Source of the DNA: Rhizobium rosettiformans
GTDB lineage: Bacteria > Pseudomonadota > Alphaproteobacteria > Rhizobiales > Rhizobiaceae
NCBI RefSeq assembly: GCF_016806065.1
Contig: NZ_CP032405.1
Location: forward strand, 2,198,001-2,262,000
Reading direction: 5' to 3'
DNA: 64,000 bases
Each line of letters starts with the position of its first letter. Position 1 is the first letter of the stretch. Below are positions 45,545-54,317 of this stretch, one piece after another. The notes beneath the pieces were generated by a model. It worked only from the letters and a program-made list of their open reading frames with translations. It did not search any database and was not told the origin of the DNA. The position numbers and the translations under genes were made by a program.

Positions 45545-45559
45545 TGCACGCGTGTGCAT
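45544..45559 (+). promoter_or_regulatory. LacI-type operator 1 (TGCAC-N4-GTGCA)
   Basis: ATGCAC-GCGT-GTGCAT, 6-bp arms, directly overlapping the lacI stop codon. Matches operator 2 at 12 of 16 or more positions in the same register. Confidence 0.65.
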
Positions 45560-45621
45560 TCTCCCAGTGTCATCAAACCTTCGTCTAACCCCTGTAGGAC
45601 GGAAATGCCCGATTGAGCGTG

Positions 45622-45637
45622 TTGCACGCATGTGCAA
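45622..45637 (+). promoter_or_regulatory. LacI-type operator 2 (TGCAC-N4-GTGCA)
   Basis: TTGCAC-GCAT-GTGCAA, 6-bp arms, 170 nt before the binding-protein ATG. Its centre is 78 bp from that of operator 1, a spacing compatible with DNA looping. Confidence 0.65.
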
Positions 45638-45807
45638 GCGCATGGTGCAGACCTGTAGAGGAACCGAGGCGGCGGTCCCTCTGCAGGCGTGCCCGGGCAA
45701 GCATTTCGAGAGATGCAGGCTACAGGCCCGTCGGGGTCAATGGCGCGGTGTCTCGGGGTTTGATTGTGAGCCGACGCCGGGTGGCGCGGCAGCCAAGGGA
45801 GAAGACG

Positions 45808-46959
45808 ATGAAGCGTCGCGCATTCCTGATTTCCACGGCCGGCACCGTTGCCGGAATGATGATCCTGCCGAAGCTGTCCTTTGCAGCCGAAGGCCAGATC
45901 GACTGGTATACCGGTTCGGATGCCAATGTGCTCGATTTCTGGACCAATACGGTCAAGCCGGCTTTCGAAGCGGCGCATGAGGGCGTGAAGCTCAATCTCG
46001 TCGATGCCGGTGACAATGCAGGCATCCAGTCGATCGCCGAGCGCGCCATCGCGGCGATGCAGACGAACACCGACCCGCAGGCCGATTACTTCGAGCATAC
46101 CGATCCGCGGCTGCCGAAGGGCGCTATCGAAGCGGGCCTCTACGTCAACATGAAGGAAGCCGGACTGTCGAACTATTCGAAGGTCAATCCGCTCGCCATC
46201 GACAGCGACTACTCGCTTCCATATCGCGGCAGCCAGGTGCTGCTCGCCTACGACACCACCAAGCTGTCGGCTGCCGATGCGCCGAAGACCTGGGATGCGC
46301 TCGTTGCCTGGATCAAGGCAAATCCCGGCCAGTTCGTCTACAACCGCCCTGACAAGGGTGGTTCGGGCGGAAACTTCGTGCGTCGTGCCATCCATCAGGC
46401 AAACGGCCTCGACCCCAAGGCCTTCACGGTCGATAACTACACTGAAGCCTTCGGCAACGAGGCCCTCGGCAAGGCCTGGGAACTGCTCAAGGACATCGCC
46501 CCGTCGCTCTACGACAACGGCGCCTACTCCTCCGGCAACACCCAGTCGATCCAGCTGCTCGCCCAGGGCGTTGTAACCATGACCCCGGTCTGGTCCGACC
46601 AGGTTCTCCAGGCGATCGATCAGGGTGTCCTGCCGGAAACGACTGGCATCGTGCAGCTTCAGGATCTGGCTCTTTGCGGCAACTTCTCGCGCGCCGTGGT
46701 GCTTGCCAACGGCAAGAACCGCGACGCAGCCCTGAAGCTGGCCGATTTTATTCTGACCGAAGAGATCCAGGGTGCCATCCTCTCCGAACTCGGCGGCTTC
46801 CCCGGCGTCAGCTGGGAAAATGTCTCCGCCGATCTGCGCGAGAAGTTTGCCGACATCATCCCGAACAGCATTCCGACCTTCCCGGCAGGCGCCTGGGAAG
46901 TCGCGGTCAATGACGGCTGGTACCGTAACGTCGCCCCGACCATCGACCGCAAGTCGTGA
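45808..46959 (+). CDS. ABC transporter periplasmic binding protein (FbpA/PotD-like superfamily)
   Basis: A 383-residue binding protein with a twin-arginine type signal (MKRRAFLISTAGTVAGMMILPKLSFA) and mature start EGQIDWYTGSDANVLDFWT. The fold is the iron/polyamine/phosphonate-type cluster: GSQVLLAYDTTKL hinge, VYNRPDKGGSGGNFVRRAI and the C-terminal FPAGAWEVAVNDGWYRNVAP. It lacks the twin tyrosines of FbpA, so an organic ligand is more likely than iron. AAGGGA precedes the ATG. First gene of a six-gene operon with two permeases, ATPase, GDPD and IMPase. Confidence 0.9.
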   Translation: MKRRAFLISTAGTVAGMMILPKLSFAAEGQIDWYTGSDANVLDFWTNTVKPAFEAAHEGVKLNLVDAGDNAGIQSIAERAIAAMQTNTDPQADYFEHTDPRLPKGAIEAGLYVNMKEAGLSNYSKVNPLAIDSDYSLPYRGSQVLLAYDTTKLSAADAPKTWDALVAWIKANPGQFVYNRPDKGGSGGNFVRRAIHQANGLDPKAFTVDNYTEAFGNEALGKAWELLKDIAPSLYDNGAYSSGNTQSIQLLAQGVVTMTPVWSDQVLQAIDQGVLPETTGIVQLQDLALCGNFSRAVVLANGKNRDAALKLADFILTEEIQGAILSELGGFPGVSWENVSADLREKFADIIPNSIPTFPAGAWEVAVNDGWYRNVAPTIDRKS

Positions 46960-47834
46960 GTTCAGGCGTGACATCGTCTGCCATGTCAATCAAGACGTCG
47001 GGCAGGGGGCTTGTTGGCCTCCTGCTCGTCGCCCTGCCGGTTTCGCTCGTCGGATGGTTGGTCATTTGGCCAATCATCAGTGCCGTTCTGCGTACGGTGT
47101 GGCGTGCCTCGCCCGACGGTGAGGCGGGCTTCGACCTGTCGAGCTACATCTTCTTCTTTTCCGACGCTTACAGCCTCAACAATCTCAGCCTGACGCTCTG
47201 GACCACGGCGGTCTGTGCCCTGCTGCTCCTGGTCGTGTCGCTCCCGATCGCGCTTTATCTGCGCTTTGCCCGGGGCGGCATCGCCTCCTATGTGCAGGCG
47301 CTTGCCATCCTGCCGATGTTCGTTCCATCGATTATTCTCGCCTATGCCCTGATCCGGGTGCTCGGGCCGAACGGCATGGTCGACCTGCTCCTGAACTTCG
47401 CCGGCCTGCCGAAATTGAGAACGCCCTATCTCACGCCATGGGGGCCGGTGATCGGCCTGGTCTGGGACAATATTCCGCTGACGGTGCTGATCCTGCTCTC
47501 GGGTCTCGGCTCGGTGAGCAACATGGCGATCGAGGCGGCGCGTGATGTCGGCGCAAGCCGGCTTCGCGTCCTCCGGCATATCATTCTGCCGCAGATCACC
47601 AATTCCATTCTGGTGGCACTGTCATTTGCCGTGCTCGGCATCTTCTCCGCCTTCACGCTGCCCTATCTGCTGGGCCCCGCCTCGCCGGAAATGATGGGTC
47701 CCTTCATGCAGCGAACATTTAGGGATCTGAATGACCCCGTTAGCGCCATTACCCAGGCTGTGATCACCTTCGGCTTCTGCATTGTCTTTGGCCTGTTCTA
47801 CGTGCGCTCCGTCGCCCGCAACCAGGGGAGATGA
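46956..47834 (+). CDS. ABC transporter permease 1 of the phosphodiester-uptake operon
   Basis: A 292-residue BPD-type permease with about six helices and the EAA loop AIEAARDVGASRLRVLRHIILPQ. Related to PotB/ThiP/phosphonate permeases. GTG at 46956 overlaps the binding-protein stop (GTGA); an ATG at 46983 is the alternative. Confidence 0.92.
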   Translation: MSSGVTSSAMSIKTSGRGLVGLLLVALPVSLVGWLVIWPIISAVLRTVWRASPDGEAGFDLSSYIFFFSDAYSLNNLSLTLWTTAVCALLLLVVSLPIALYLRFARGGIASYVQALAILPMFVPSIILAYALIRVLGPNGMVDLLLNFAGLPKLRTPYLTPWGPVIGLVWDNIPLTVLILLSGLGSVSNMAIEAARDVGASRLRVLRHIILPQITNSILVALSFAVLGIFSAFTLPYLLGPASPEMMGPFMQRTFRDLNDPVSAITQAVITFGFCIVFGLFYVRSVARNQGR

Positions 47835-48664
47835 GGCCCATGAACCTACCCATTGCCCCACCGCGCAGGATCGATGGCACCGGCATCCTGCTCGCGCTCG
47901 TGCTTTCGATCGTCGTTGTCCTGCCTTTGCTCGTCGTCGGCGTCTGGGCCTTCACCGAGGTCTGGCGCTATCCCAACGTCCTGCCACAGCAGTTCGGTCT
48001 GCGGTTCTGGGAGCAGACGCTGAACCGTTCGGACGTGTGGAACGCGCTATGGCTGAGCCTGACGCTCTCGGGCGTGGTGACGCTTGCCTCGGCGATTATC
48101 TGCCTGCCGGCGGCTTATGCCTTTGCGCGGATGCGCTTTCCAGGCCGAGACCTGTTGTTCTTCTCGTTTCTCGCAGGCCATGCCTTCCCGAAATTCGGTC
48201 TCCTCGTCGCCATCGCCGCTATCTTTCTGCAGCTCGACCTGATCGGCACTTTCTGGGGTGTGGCACTTATCCAGCTGGTCAACACGCTGATGTTCATGAT
48301 CTGGATCCCGGTTGCGGCCTTCCAGGCGGTTGACCGTCGCATGGAAGAGGCCGCCCGCGACGTGGGTGCAGGCCCGTTCCGTGTCTTCTGGTCGATCACG
48401 CTGCCCCAGGCTGCGCCGACAATTGCGGCGGCCCTTCTCCTGACATTCGTCGGCACCTTCTACGAGACGGAAGGCGCCTGGCTGATCGGCGCGCCGGGCA
48501 TCCGCACCATGCCCGTGCTAATGATCAGCTTCATCAACAACCAGATGGTCATCCAGTTCGGCGCGGTCCTGTCCGTCATGCTCTGGGTCCCGTCCTTCAT
48601 CGCCCTGATGTTCGCCCGCCGGGTGATCGGCGGCAACGCCTTTGCCAAGGGCTTTGGTGGATGA
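47831..48664 (+). CDS. ABC transporter permease 2 of the phosphodiester-uptake operon
   Basis: A 277-residue BPD-type permease, partner of the preceding gene, with the EAA loop MEEAARDVGAGPFRVFWSITLPQ. ATG overlaps the previous stop by 4 bp (ATGA); 25 bp follow to the ATPase gene. Confidence 0.92.
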   Translation: MRPMNLPIAPPRRIDGTGILLALVLSIVVVLPLLVVGVWAFTEVWRYPNVLPQQFGLRFWEQTLNRSDVWNALWLSLTLSGVVTLASAIICLPAAYAFARMRFPGRDLLFFSFLAGHAFPKFGLLVAIAAIFLQLDLIGTFWGVALIQLVNTLMFMIWIPVAAFQAVDRRMEEAARDVGAGPFRVFWSITLPQAAPTIAAALLLTFVGTFYETEGAWLIGAPGIRTMPVLMISFINNQMVIQFGAVLSVMLWVPSFIALMFARRVIGGNAFAKGFGG

Positions 48665-48689
48665 ACAACAGCCTTACAGGAATGCCAAG

Positions 48690-49736
48690 ATGTCCAAACT
48701 GAGCATACGGGCGGTCTCCAAGGTCTTCAGGGCCGGAACCACCGCCGTCGACAGCGTCTCGCTCGATGTTGCGGATGGCGAGCTGGTTTGCCTGCTCGGC
48801 CCTTCCGGCTCCGGCAAGTCGACCTTGCTGCGCATGGTGGGCGGCTTCGAACAGCCGTCATCGGGCACCATCGCGATCGACGATCAGGACGTGACCCGAC
48901 TGCCGCCGGAGCAGCGTCCGACGGGCATGGTCTTTCAGAGCCATGCGCTCTGGTCGCATATGAATGTCTTCAACAACCTCGCCTTCGGGCTGAAGTTGCG
49001 CAAGCGTCCGGCTGCCGAGATCCGGGACAGGGTCGAGGGCGTGCTCGAGCTGGTCGGTCTGAAGGGCTACGACCGACGCATGACCAACGAGCTCTCAGGC
49101 GGCCAGCAGCAGCGTGTGGCACTCGCACGCTCTCTCATTCTCGAGCCGAAGATTCTGCTGCTGGACGAGCCCTTCGCAAGCCTCGACCAGCATCTTCGGG
49201 AGCGGTTGCGCGAGGAGGTGCGCGACATCCAGCTACGCCTGAAGATCACGACGCTGTTCGTGACCCACGGGCAGGATGAGGCCCTCTCGATGGCGGACCG
49301 GATCGTGGTCATGCAAAATGGCAGGACCGAGCAGGCCGATCGGCCGGAGATCATCTACCGCGATCCGCAAACGCCGTTTGTCGCTGGCTTCATCGGCACG
49401 ATGAACTTCGTCGAAGGCAAGGTCGAGAACGGCCGTTTCGTGCATCCCGACCTGTCTGTGGATATGCCCGTCTCGGATGGCCCGGTCACTCTGGCGGTGA
49501 GGCCTGAGGCACTCGACCTGGTTAGCACGGAAGACGGCGCGGCAGTCGTCCACCGTGTCACCGATTTCGGAACCCATGGTCTCGTCGATCTGCATCTCTC
49601 CGATGGCACGCGGCTCAAATCCCTGGTGCGCAGCCCCGAACCCTTCAGTTCCGGCCACGCCGTGGATCTGCGCCCCCGCGCCTTTGCCGCCTTCCGCGAC
49701 AACGTCAAACTCTACCGGTCCTCCGATGCAGCCTGA
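48690..49736 (+). CDS. ABC transporter ATPase of the phosphodiester-uptake operon
   Basis: A 348-residue PotA/FbpC-type ATPase: Walker A GPSGSGKST, Q loop VFQSHALWSH, signature LSGGQQQRVALARSL, Walker B ILLLDEPFASLD, switch VTHGQDEALSM, then a C-terminal TOBE-type regulatory domain (about 240-345). AGGA precedes the ATG at 48690. Its 3' end overlaps the GDPD gene by 11 bp. Confidence 0.93.
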   Translation: MSKLSIRAVSKVFRAGTTAVDSVSLDVADGELVCLLGPSGSGKSTLLRMVGGFEQPSSGTIAIDDQDVTRLPPEQRPTGMVFQSHALWSHMNVFNNLAFGLKLRKRPAAEIRDRVEGVLELVGLKGYDRRMTNELSGGQQQRVALARSLILEPKILLLDEPFASLDQHLRERLREEVRDIQLRLKITTLFVTHGQDEALSMADRIVVMQNGRTEQADRPEIIYRDPQTPFVAGFIGTMNFVEGKVENGRFVHPDLSVDMPVSDGPVTLAVRPEALDLVSTEDGAAVVHRVTDFGTHGLVDLHLSDGTRLKSLVRSPEPFSSGHAVDLRPRAFAAFRDNVKLYRSSDAA

Positions 49737-50574
49737 TCCGATCTTCATCGACCATCAGGGCCAGCGGACCCTCATCAAGTGGCACCGGGCGCGGAGAAAG
49801 GCGTCCGATGCCGAGTTTACACCGACCCGCATTCTCGAAGCCATGCGTCTTGGCGCAAGTGTCGAAGTGGATCTCGTGGTGCATGCCGACAAGGGTTTTG
49901 CGATCCTGCATGATCTCGAACTCGATCACGGGACCACCGGATCCGGCCTCGTCTGCGAGACATCAGCCGAAACGCTGCGCCAGCTTTTCTTGCGCGGCAA
50001 CGACGGGGAGCCGATCGCTGACCGGGTGATGTTGCTCGAGGATCTCTGCAACCTGCTGGCTGCAAACCCTGCCCATCCCGATGCCCTATTGCAGCTCGAC
50101 TACAAGGAAGACCTGTCGCGCCTGTCGCCGGCCGTCATCGCCAATTTCGCGGCGGCCGTCTCCAAGGTAGCGCATACGATGATACTCTCGGGTGGCGATA
50201 GCGCCGCCGTCGCGTCTCTGGCTGCCGCCACGCCGGGGCTCAGAACCGGATACGACCCGACCTATGTCGGGGTTCTCGATGACCTGCAAACCAGGGAGGA
50301 CTTCTCCCGCTTCATAGCGACCGCCCTGAAGACGGCACCGGAAGCGGCGATGATCTATCTCGATTACGAGCTCATTCTGGCGGCGGATGCAGCGGGCGTC
50401 GATCTGATCGGCGCAGCCCATGCCGACAACCGGCGTGTCGATGCCTGGACCATCCGGTCGATCACGCCTGTCATGCTTGCAAAGGTCCGCCGTCTCCTCG
50501 ACCTGTGCGTCGACCAGATCACCACGGATGACCCCGAGGGTCTTCTTCTTGCATTGGCCGAAGGAGCCGCTTGA
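49726..50574 (+). CDS. Glycerophosphodiester phosphodiesterase family protein
   Basis: A 282-residue cytoplasmic GDPD-family enzyme hydrolysing a phosphodiester into a phosphomonoester and an alcohol. Active-site residues are His20 (WHRARR), Glu47 and Asp49 (SVEVDLVVHADKG) and His62 (ILHD); their spacing (27, 29, 42 residues from the first His) is identical to that of E. coli GlpQ (His36, Glu63, Asp65, His78). The C-terminal VDQITTDDPEGLL also fits. No signal peptide, so it acts on imported substrate. It overlaps the ATPase gene by 11 bp and the IMPase gene by 1 bp. Its place matches accF of the agrocinopine operon. Confidence 0.93.
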   Translation: MQPDPIFIDHQGQRTLIKWHRARRKASDAEFTPTRILEAMRLGASVEVDLVVHADKGFAILHDLELDHGTTGSGLVCETSAETLRQLFLRGNDGEPIADRVMLLEDLCNLLAANPAHPDALLQLDYKEDLSRLSPAVIANFAAAVSKVAHTMILSGGDSAAVASLAAATPGLRTGYDPTYVGVLDDLQTREDFSRFIATALKTAPEAAMIYLDYELILAADAAGVDLIGAAHADNRRVDAWTIRSITPVMLAKVRRLLDLCVDQITTDDPEGLLLALAEGAA

Positions 50575-51380
50575 TGTCGATCGATCCCGCAATCGTTCTG
50601 GCCGACATGATCGAGGCCGCGCGGCGCGCCGGCGCACTGACGCTCGAGCATTTTCATCGCAGGGAGACGCTCGAAATCGGCGTGAAGGGACCGGGCGATT
50701 TCGTCAGTATTGCCGATGAGCAGTCCGAAACGCTGATCCGCGATCACCTGCTGACGCGCTATCCCGACTGGAGCCTGAGCGGGGAAGAATTTCCGCCGGT
50801 CAAGGGTGTCGATGACACCTACCGCTTTCTCGTCGATCCGATCGACGGAACCACCAATTTCCTCTGGGGGCTCGACTACACGATCACGATTGCCTTGCGG
50901 CGGGCCGGTGAGACGATCTGCGGTCTTGTCTACAACCCGGTGACCGACGAGATGTTCACGGCCCTCAAAGGGCAGGGTGCTCATCTCAATGGCAAGCGGC
51001 TCGAAATGCGCGACAGCGCCGATGTCAGCCATATGGTGGTCGGAACCGGTCTTCCCACGCCGAACCTCTCGATGCATCCCGGGGCCTATGCGCGGCTGGA
51101 TGCGATCCGCGCACCGATCGGCGCTGTCCGCGTCCAGGGCAGTGCCGCCAATTGTTGCGCCTATGTCGCTTGCGGTCGCTTCACCGGCTACTTCGAGCAG
51201 ACCGGTTTCGTCGATACCGCGGCCGGCATTCTCCTGGTGGAAGAAGCCGGGGGGGTCGTGACCGACTGGTGGGGGCGGGGGCCGGAGTATTTCGAGAAAT
51301 CCGGTTTGCTGATCGTCGCCAATCCCGGCACGCACCGGTTTCTCTTGAGCCACCTGTCCAGCGTCGAACGGGCGGACTGA
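50574..51380 (+). CDS. Inositol monophosphatase family phosphatase
   Basis: A 268-residue Mg-dependent phosphatase of the inositol monophosphatase family. Metal sites are GEE (70-72), DPIDGTTNF (Asp88, Asp91) and the C-terminal FVDTAAGILLVEEAGG. It would dephosphorylate the sugar- or inositol-phosphate released by the GDPD enzyme. ATG shares the A of the GDPD stop (TGATG). Last gene of the operon; its position matches accG. Confidence 0.93.
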   Translation: MSIDPAIVLADMIEAARRAGALTLEHFHRRETLEIGVKGPGDFVSIADEQSETLIRDHLLTRYPDWSLSGEEFPPVKGVDDTYRFLVDPIDGTTNFLWGLDYTITIALRRAGETICGLVYNPVTDEMFTALKGQGAHLNGKRLEMRDSADVSHMVVGTGLPTPNLSMHPGAYARLDAIRAPIGAVRVQGSAANCCAYVACGRFTGYFEQTGFVDTAAGILLVEEAGGVVTDWWGRGPEYFEKSGLLIVANPGTHRFLLSHLSSVERAD

Positions 51381-51409
51381 GGTTTCGGATCCTGTCAAGC
51401 AACCATCGA

Positions 51410-51431
51410 AGCGGGGCCGGAAGGCCCCGCT
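51410..51431. terminator. Hairpin between the convergent IMPase and ugpC genes
   Basis: Perfect 9-bp stem AGCGGGGCC/GGCCCCGCT with a GGAA loop, 30 nt after the IMPase stop and 21 nt past the ugpC stop. No T run; probably a bidirectional terminator. Confidence 0.55.
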
Positions 51432-51451
51432 GATGTATCGAACGGATGGTC

Positions 51452-52501
51452 TCAGTTGAGACGCGCGCCGTCTGCGTCGAAGTAGTGCAGGTCCGATGCC
51501 TTCGCGCCGATCTGCACCATGTCGTCCATCTCGATCCGCGAGCGACCCGCCACGCGGAAGACGATGTCGCTGCCATCGGCAAGCGTACCATGCACGTAGC
51601 TCTCCGCCCCGACCAGTTCGACAGCAGCGACCTTGACGCTGGCGGTGAAGATCTCATCCCCCGGCACGTCCGTGATCAGGTGGAGGTCTTCCGGGCGGAT
51701 GCCGAGGGTCGCGGTGCCTGACGGAACCGACGCTTCCGACGTCATCGACCAGCTACCGGTCGCCGTCGTCATCTGCAGCAGGTTCATCGAGGGTGAACCG
51801 ATGAAGGTCGCCACGAAAGTCGTTGCCGGACGCTCGTAAAGCTCGATCGGCGTGCCCACCTGTTCGATTCTCCCGGCATTCAGCACCACGAGCCTGTCGG
51901 CGAGCGTCATCGCTTCCATCTGGTCGTGGGTCACGTAGACGCTGGTTGTGGCGAGCGACCGCTGCAGCCGCTTGATCTCGACGCGCATCTGCACGCGCAG
52001 CTTCGCATCAAGGTTCGACAGCGGTTCGTCGAAGAGATAAGCCGCCGGCTCGCGGACGATGGCGCGACCCATGGCAACGCGCTGACGCTGGCCGCCGGAA
52101 AGCTGGCGGGGCTTGCGCTCCAGGAACTGCTCGATCTCCAGTGCCTTGGCCGCCTGCTCGATGCGACGATCAATCTCGTCCTTCGGCGTATTACGGTTCT
52201 TCAGACCGTAGGCCAGGTTCTGGCGGACGGTCATATGCGGATAGAGCGCATAGTTCTGGAACACCATGGCAATGTCGCGCTCGGATGGTTCCAGCTCGTT
52301 CACCACCCGGTCGCCGATTGCGATCTCGCCGCCTGAAATGCTCTCGAGGCCGGCAATCATGCGCAGCAGCGTGGACTTGCCGCAGCCCGATGGCCCGACG
52401 AGAACCACAAGCTCGCCATCGGCGATATCCAGAGACACGCCTTTGATGGCTTCGACATTGCCATACATCTTGCGGACATCGTTCAAAACAATCTGGGCCA
52501 T
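51452..52501 (-). CDS. ugpC: Glycerol-3-phosphate ABC transporter ATPase
   Basis: A 349-residue UgpC/MalK-type ATPase. Walker [54 protein letters not shown] and [14 protein letters not shown], then an OB-type regulatory domain with [13 protein letters not shown] at 52501 shares one base with the ugpE stop (TAATG). Last gene of ugpBAEC. Confidence 0.92.
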   Translation of the reverse strand: MAQIVLNDVRKMYGNVEAIKGVSLDIADGELVVLVGPSGCGKSTLLRMIAGLESISGGEIAIGDRVVNELEPSERDIAMVFQNYALYPHMTVRQNLAYGLKNRNTPKDEIDRRIEQAAKALEIEQFLERKPRQLSGGQRQRVAMGRAIVREPAAYLFDEPLSNLDAKLRVQMRVEIKRLQRSLATTSVYVTHDQMEAMTLADRLVVLNAGRIEQVGTPIELYERPATTFVATFIGSPSMNLLQMTTATGSWSMTSEASVPSGTATLGIRPEDLHLITDVPGDEIFTASVKVAAVELVGAESYVHGTLADGSDIVFRVAGRSRIEMDDMVQIGAKASDLHYFDADGARLN

Positions 52502-53349
52502 TACTTTTCTGTCTCCACAAGACCTTTGACGAACCATCGCTGCATCAGAACGACAACGATGATGGGAGGGATGATGGCGAGGATCGCCGTAACCATGACG
52601 TAATTCCAGGGCGTGGAGGCGTCGGTAAAATCGACCATGCGGCGAAGGCCGATGATGATGGTGTTCATCTTGGCATCGTTCGTGACCAGAAGCGGCCAGA
52701 GATACTGGGTCCAGCCATAGATGAAGAGGATCACGAAGAGCGCTGCGATGTTGGTCGTCGACAGCGGCAGCAGGATGTCCTTCATGAAGCGGAAGGGGCC
52801 GGCATTGTCGATGCGCGCAGCTTCAACCAGTTCGCCCGGTATCGTCAGGAAGAATTGCCGGAACAGGAAGGTTGCCGTGGCCGACGCCATCAGCGGGAGT
52901 GTGAGCCCCGCATAGGTGTCGATCAACCCGAGATCCACGATGACCTTGTAGGTGGGCAGAATGCGCACCTCGACCGGTAGCATCAGGGTGATGAAGATCA
53001 TCCAGAAGAAGAACATCCGGAACCGGAAGCGGAAGAAGACGATCGCGAAGGCCGACAGGAACGAGATGATGATCTTGCCGACGGCGATCGCGATCGCGAC
53101 GACGAAGGAATTGAACAGCAGCCGTTCGAGGCTCACACCGACGACGCGCTCGACGCCGCCGGACATCGCTTCGGTGTAGTTGTCGACCAGGTGGTCGCCG
53201 GGCAGCAGCGACATCGGCGGCCGAATGATCTCTTGCGAGCTCATCGAGGACGCGATGAAGGTGTAGTAGATCGGAAAGGCAACGACGATGATGCCGATGA
53301 CGAGGATCAGGTGGCCAATCAGATTGGCGATGGGGCGTTTTTCAATCAT
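52501..53349 (-). CDS. ugpE: Glycerol-3-phosphate ABC transporter permease
   Basis: A 282-residue six-helix permease of the UgpE type. It starts [31 protein letters not shown], has the motif [44 protein letters not shown] of UgpE and the EAA loop [22 protein letters not shown]. 9 bp after ugpA. Confidence 0.92.
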   Translation of the reverse strand: MIEKRPIANLIGHLILVIGIIVVAFPIYYTFIASSMSSQEIIRPPMSLLPGDHLVDNYTEAMSGGVERVVGVSLERLLFNSFVVAIAIAVGKIIISFLSAFAIVFFRFRFRMFFFWMIFITLMLPVEVRILPTYKVIVDLGLIDTYAGLTLPLMASATATFLFRQFFLTIPGELVEAARIDNAGPFRFMKDILLPLSTTNIAALFVILFIYGWTQYLWPLLVTNDAKMNTIIIGLRRMVDFTDASTPWNYVMVTAILAIIPPIIVVVLMQRWFVKGLVETEK

Positions 53350-53358
53350 GTCCGGTCC

Positions 53359-54240
53359 TCAGCCGTAGTGAACCCGCTTCTCGACGAAGCGGAACTGGAA
53401 GGCAGTCAGGCCGATCACGATGATCATCAGGATGACGGACTGCGCTGCGGATGAGCCGAGGTTCAGGTTGACGAAGCCGTCGTTGTAAACCTTGTAAACC
53501 AGCGTTTCGGTCGCCTTGGCCGGGCCACCACCGGTGACGGCATGGATGATGCCGAAGGTGTCGAAGAAGGCGTAGACGGTGTTGACCACCAGCAGGAAGA
53601 AGGTCGTCGGGGCCAGAAGCGGGAAGATGATGGTCCAGAATCGTCGGCTGCCGCGGGCCCCGTCGATGGCGGCCGCTTCGATCAGCGATTTCGGGATCGC
53701 CTGAAGGCCGGCAACAAAGAAGAGGAAATTATAGCTGATCTGCTTCCAGGCGGCGGCGAAGACGATGAGCGCCATGGCCTGGTCGCCCTTCAGAAGCGGA
53801 TCCCAGTCGAAGCCCGTCGAGCGCAAGAGATAGGCGAGCGTTCCCATGGCCGGGTTGAACATGAACAGCCACAGCATGCCGGCAACGGCAGGTGCCACGG
53901 CATAGGGCCAGATCAGCAGCGTGCGGTAGAAGGTCTGCCCGCGGACCACCTTGTCGGCCGCCGTGGCCAGAAGCAGCGCGACCGCCATCGAGACGAGAGC
54001 CGTCAGCGCGCTGAACACGATCGTCACCTGGAACGCGTGCAGGTAATTCGGATCCGACAGAATGTTGGAAAAATTGGCAAAGCCCACGAAGGTGCTTGAG
54101 AGCCCGAACGGATCCTCCCGCAGCATCGATTGGTAGATCGCCTGGCTTGCGGGCCAGAAGAAGAACACCAGCGTCAGGATGATCTGGGGTGCGAGCAGCA
54201 GGTAGGGCAGGATTTTGTTCGGGAAGTGAACCGTGTGCAA
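53359..54240 (-). CDS. ugpA: Glycerol-3-phosphate ABC transporter permease
   Basis: A 293-residue six-helix permease of the UgpA type, with [28 protein letters not shown] at the start, [25 protein letters not shown] and the EAA loop [24 protein letters not shown]. The start is TTG at 54240 with GAGGAG 7 nt upstream. A terminator lies between it and ugpB. Confidence 0.92.
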   Translation of the reverse strand: MHTVHFPNKILPYLLLAPQIILTLVFFFWPASQAIYQSMLREDPFGLSSTFVGFANFSNILSDPNYLHAFQVTIVFSALTALVSMAVALLLATAADKVVRGQTFYRTLLIWPYAVAPAVAGMLWLFMFNPAMGTLAYLLRSTGFDWDPLLKGDQAMALIVFAAAWKQISYNFLFFVAGLQAIPKSLIEAAAIDGARGSRRFWTIIFPLLAPTTFFLLVVNTVYAFFDTFGIIHAVTGGGPAKATETLVYKVYNDGFVNLNLGSSAAQSVILMIIVIGLTAFQFRFVEKRVHYG

Positions 54241-54263
54241 GGTGAAGCTCCTCAGCCGGCCAG

Positions 54264-54301
54264 AGAAAAAGCACTGCCCGCACCTTGCGATGCGGGCAGT
54301 G
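54264..54301 (-). terminator. Attenuating terminator between ugpB and ugpA
   Basis: On the minus strand an 11-bp perfect stem CACTGCCCGCA/TGCGGGCAGTG, 8-nt loop and CTTTTTC tract, 17 nt after the ugpB stop. It would let the binding protein be made in excess of the permeases. Confidence 0.85.
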
Positions 54302-54317
54302 TCGTCATTCGGTCAGA

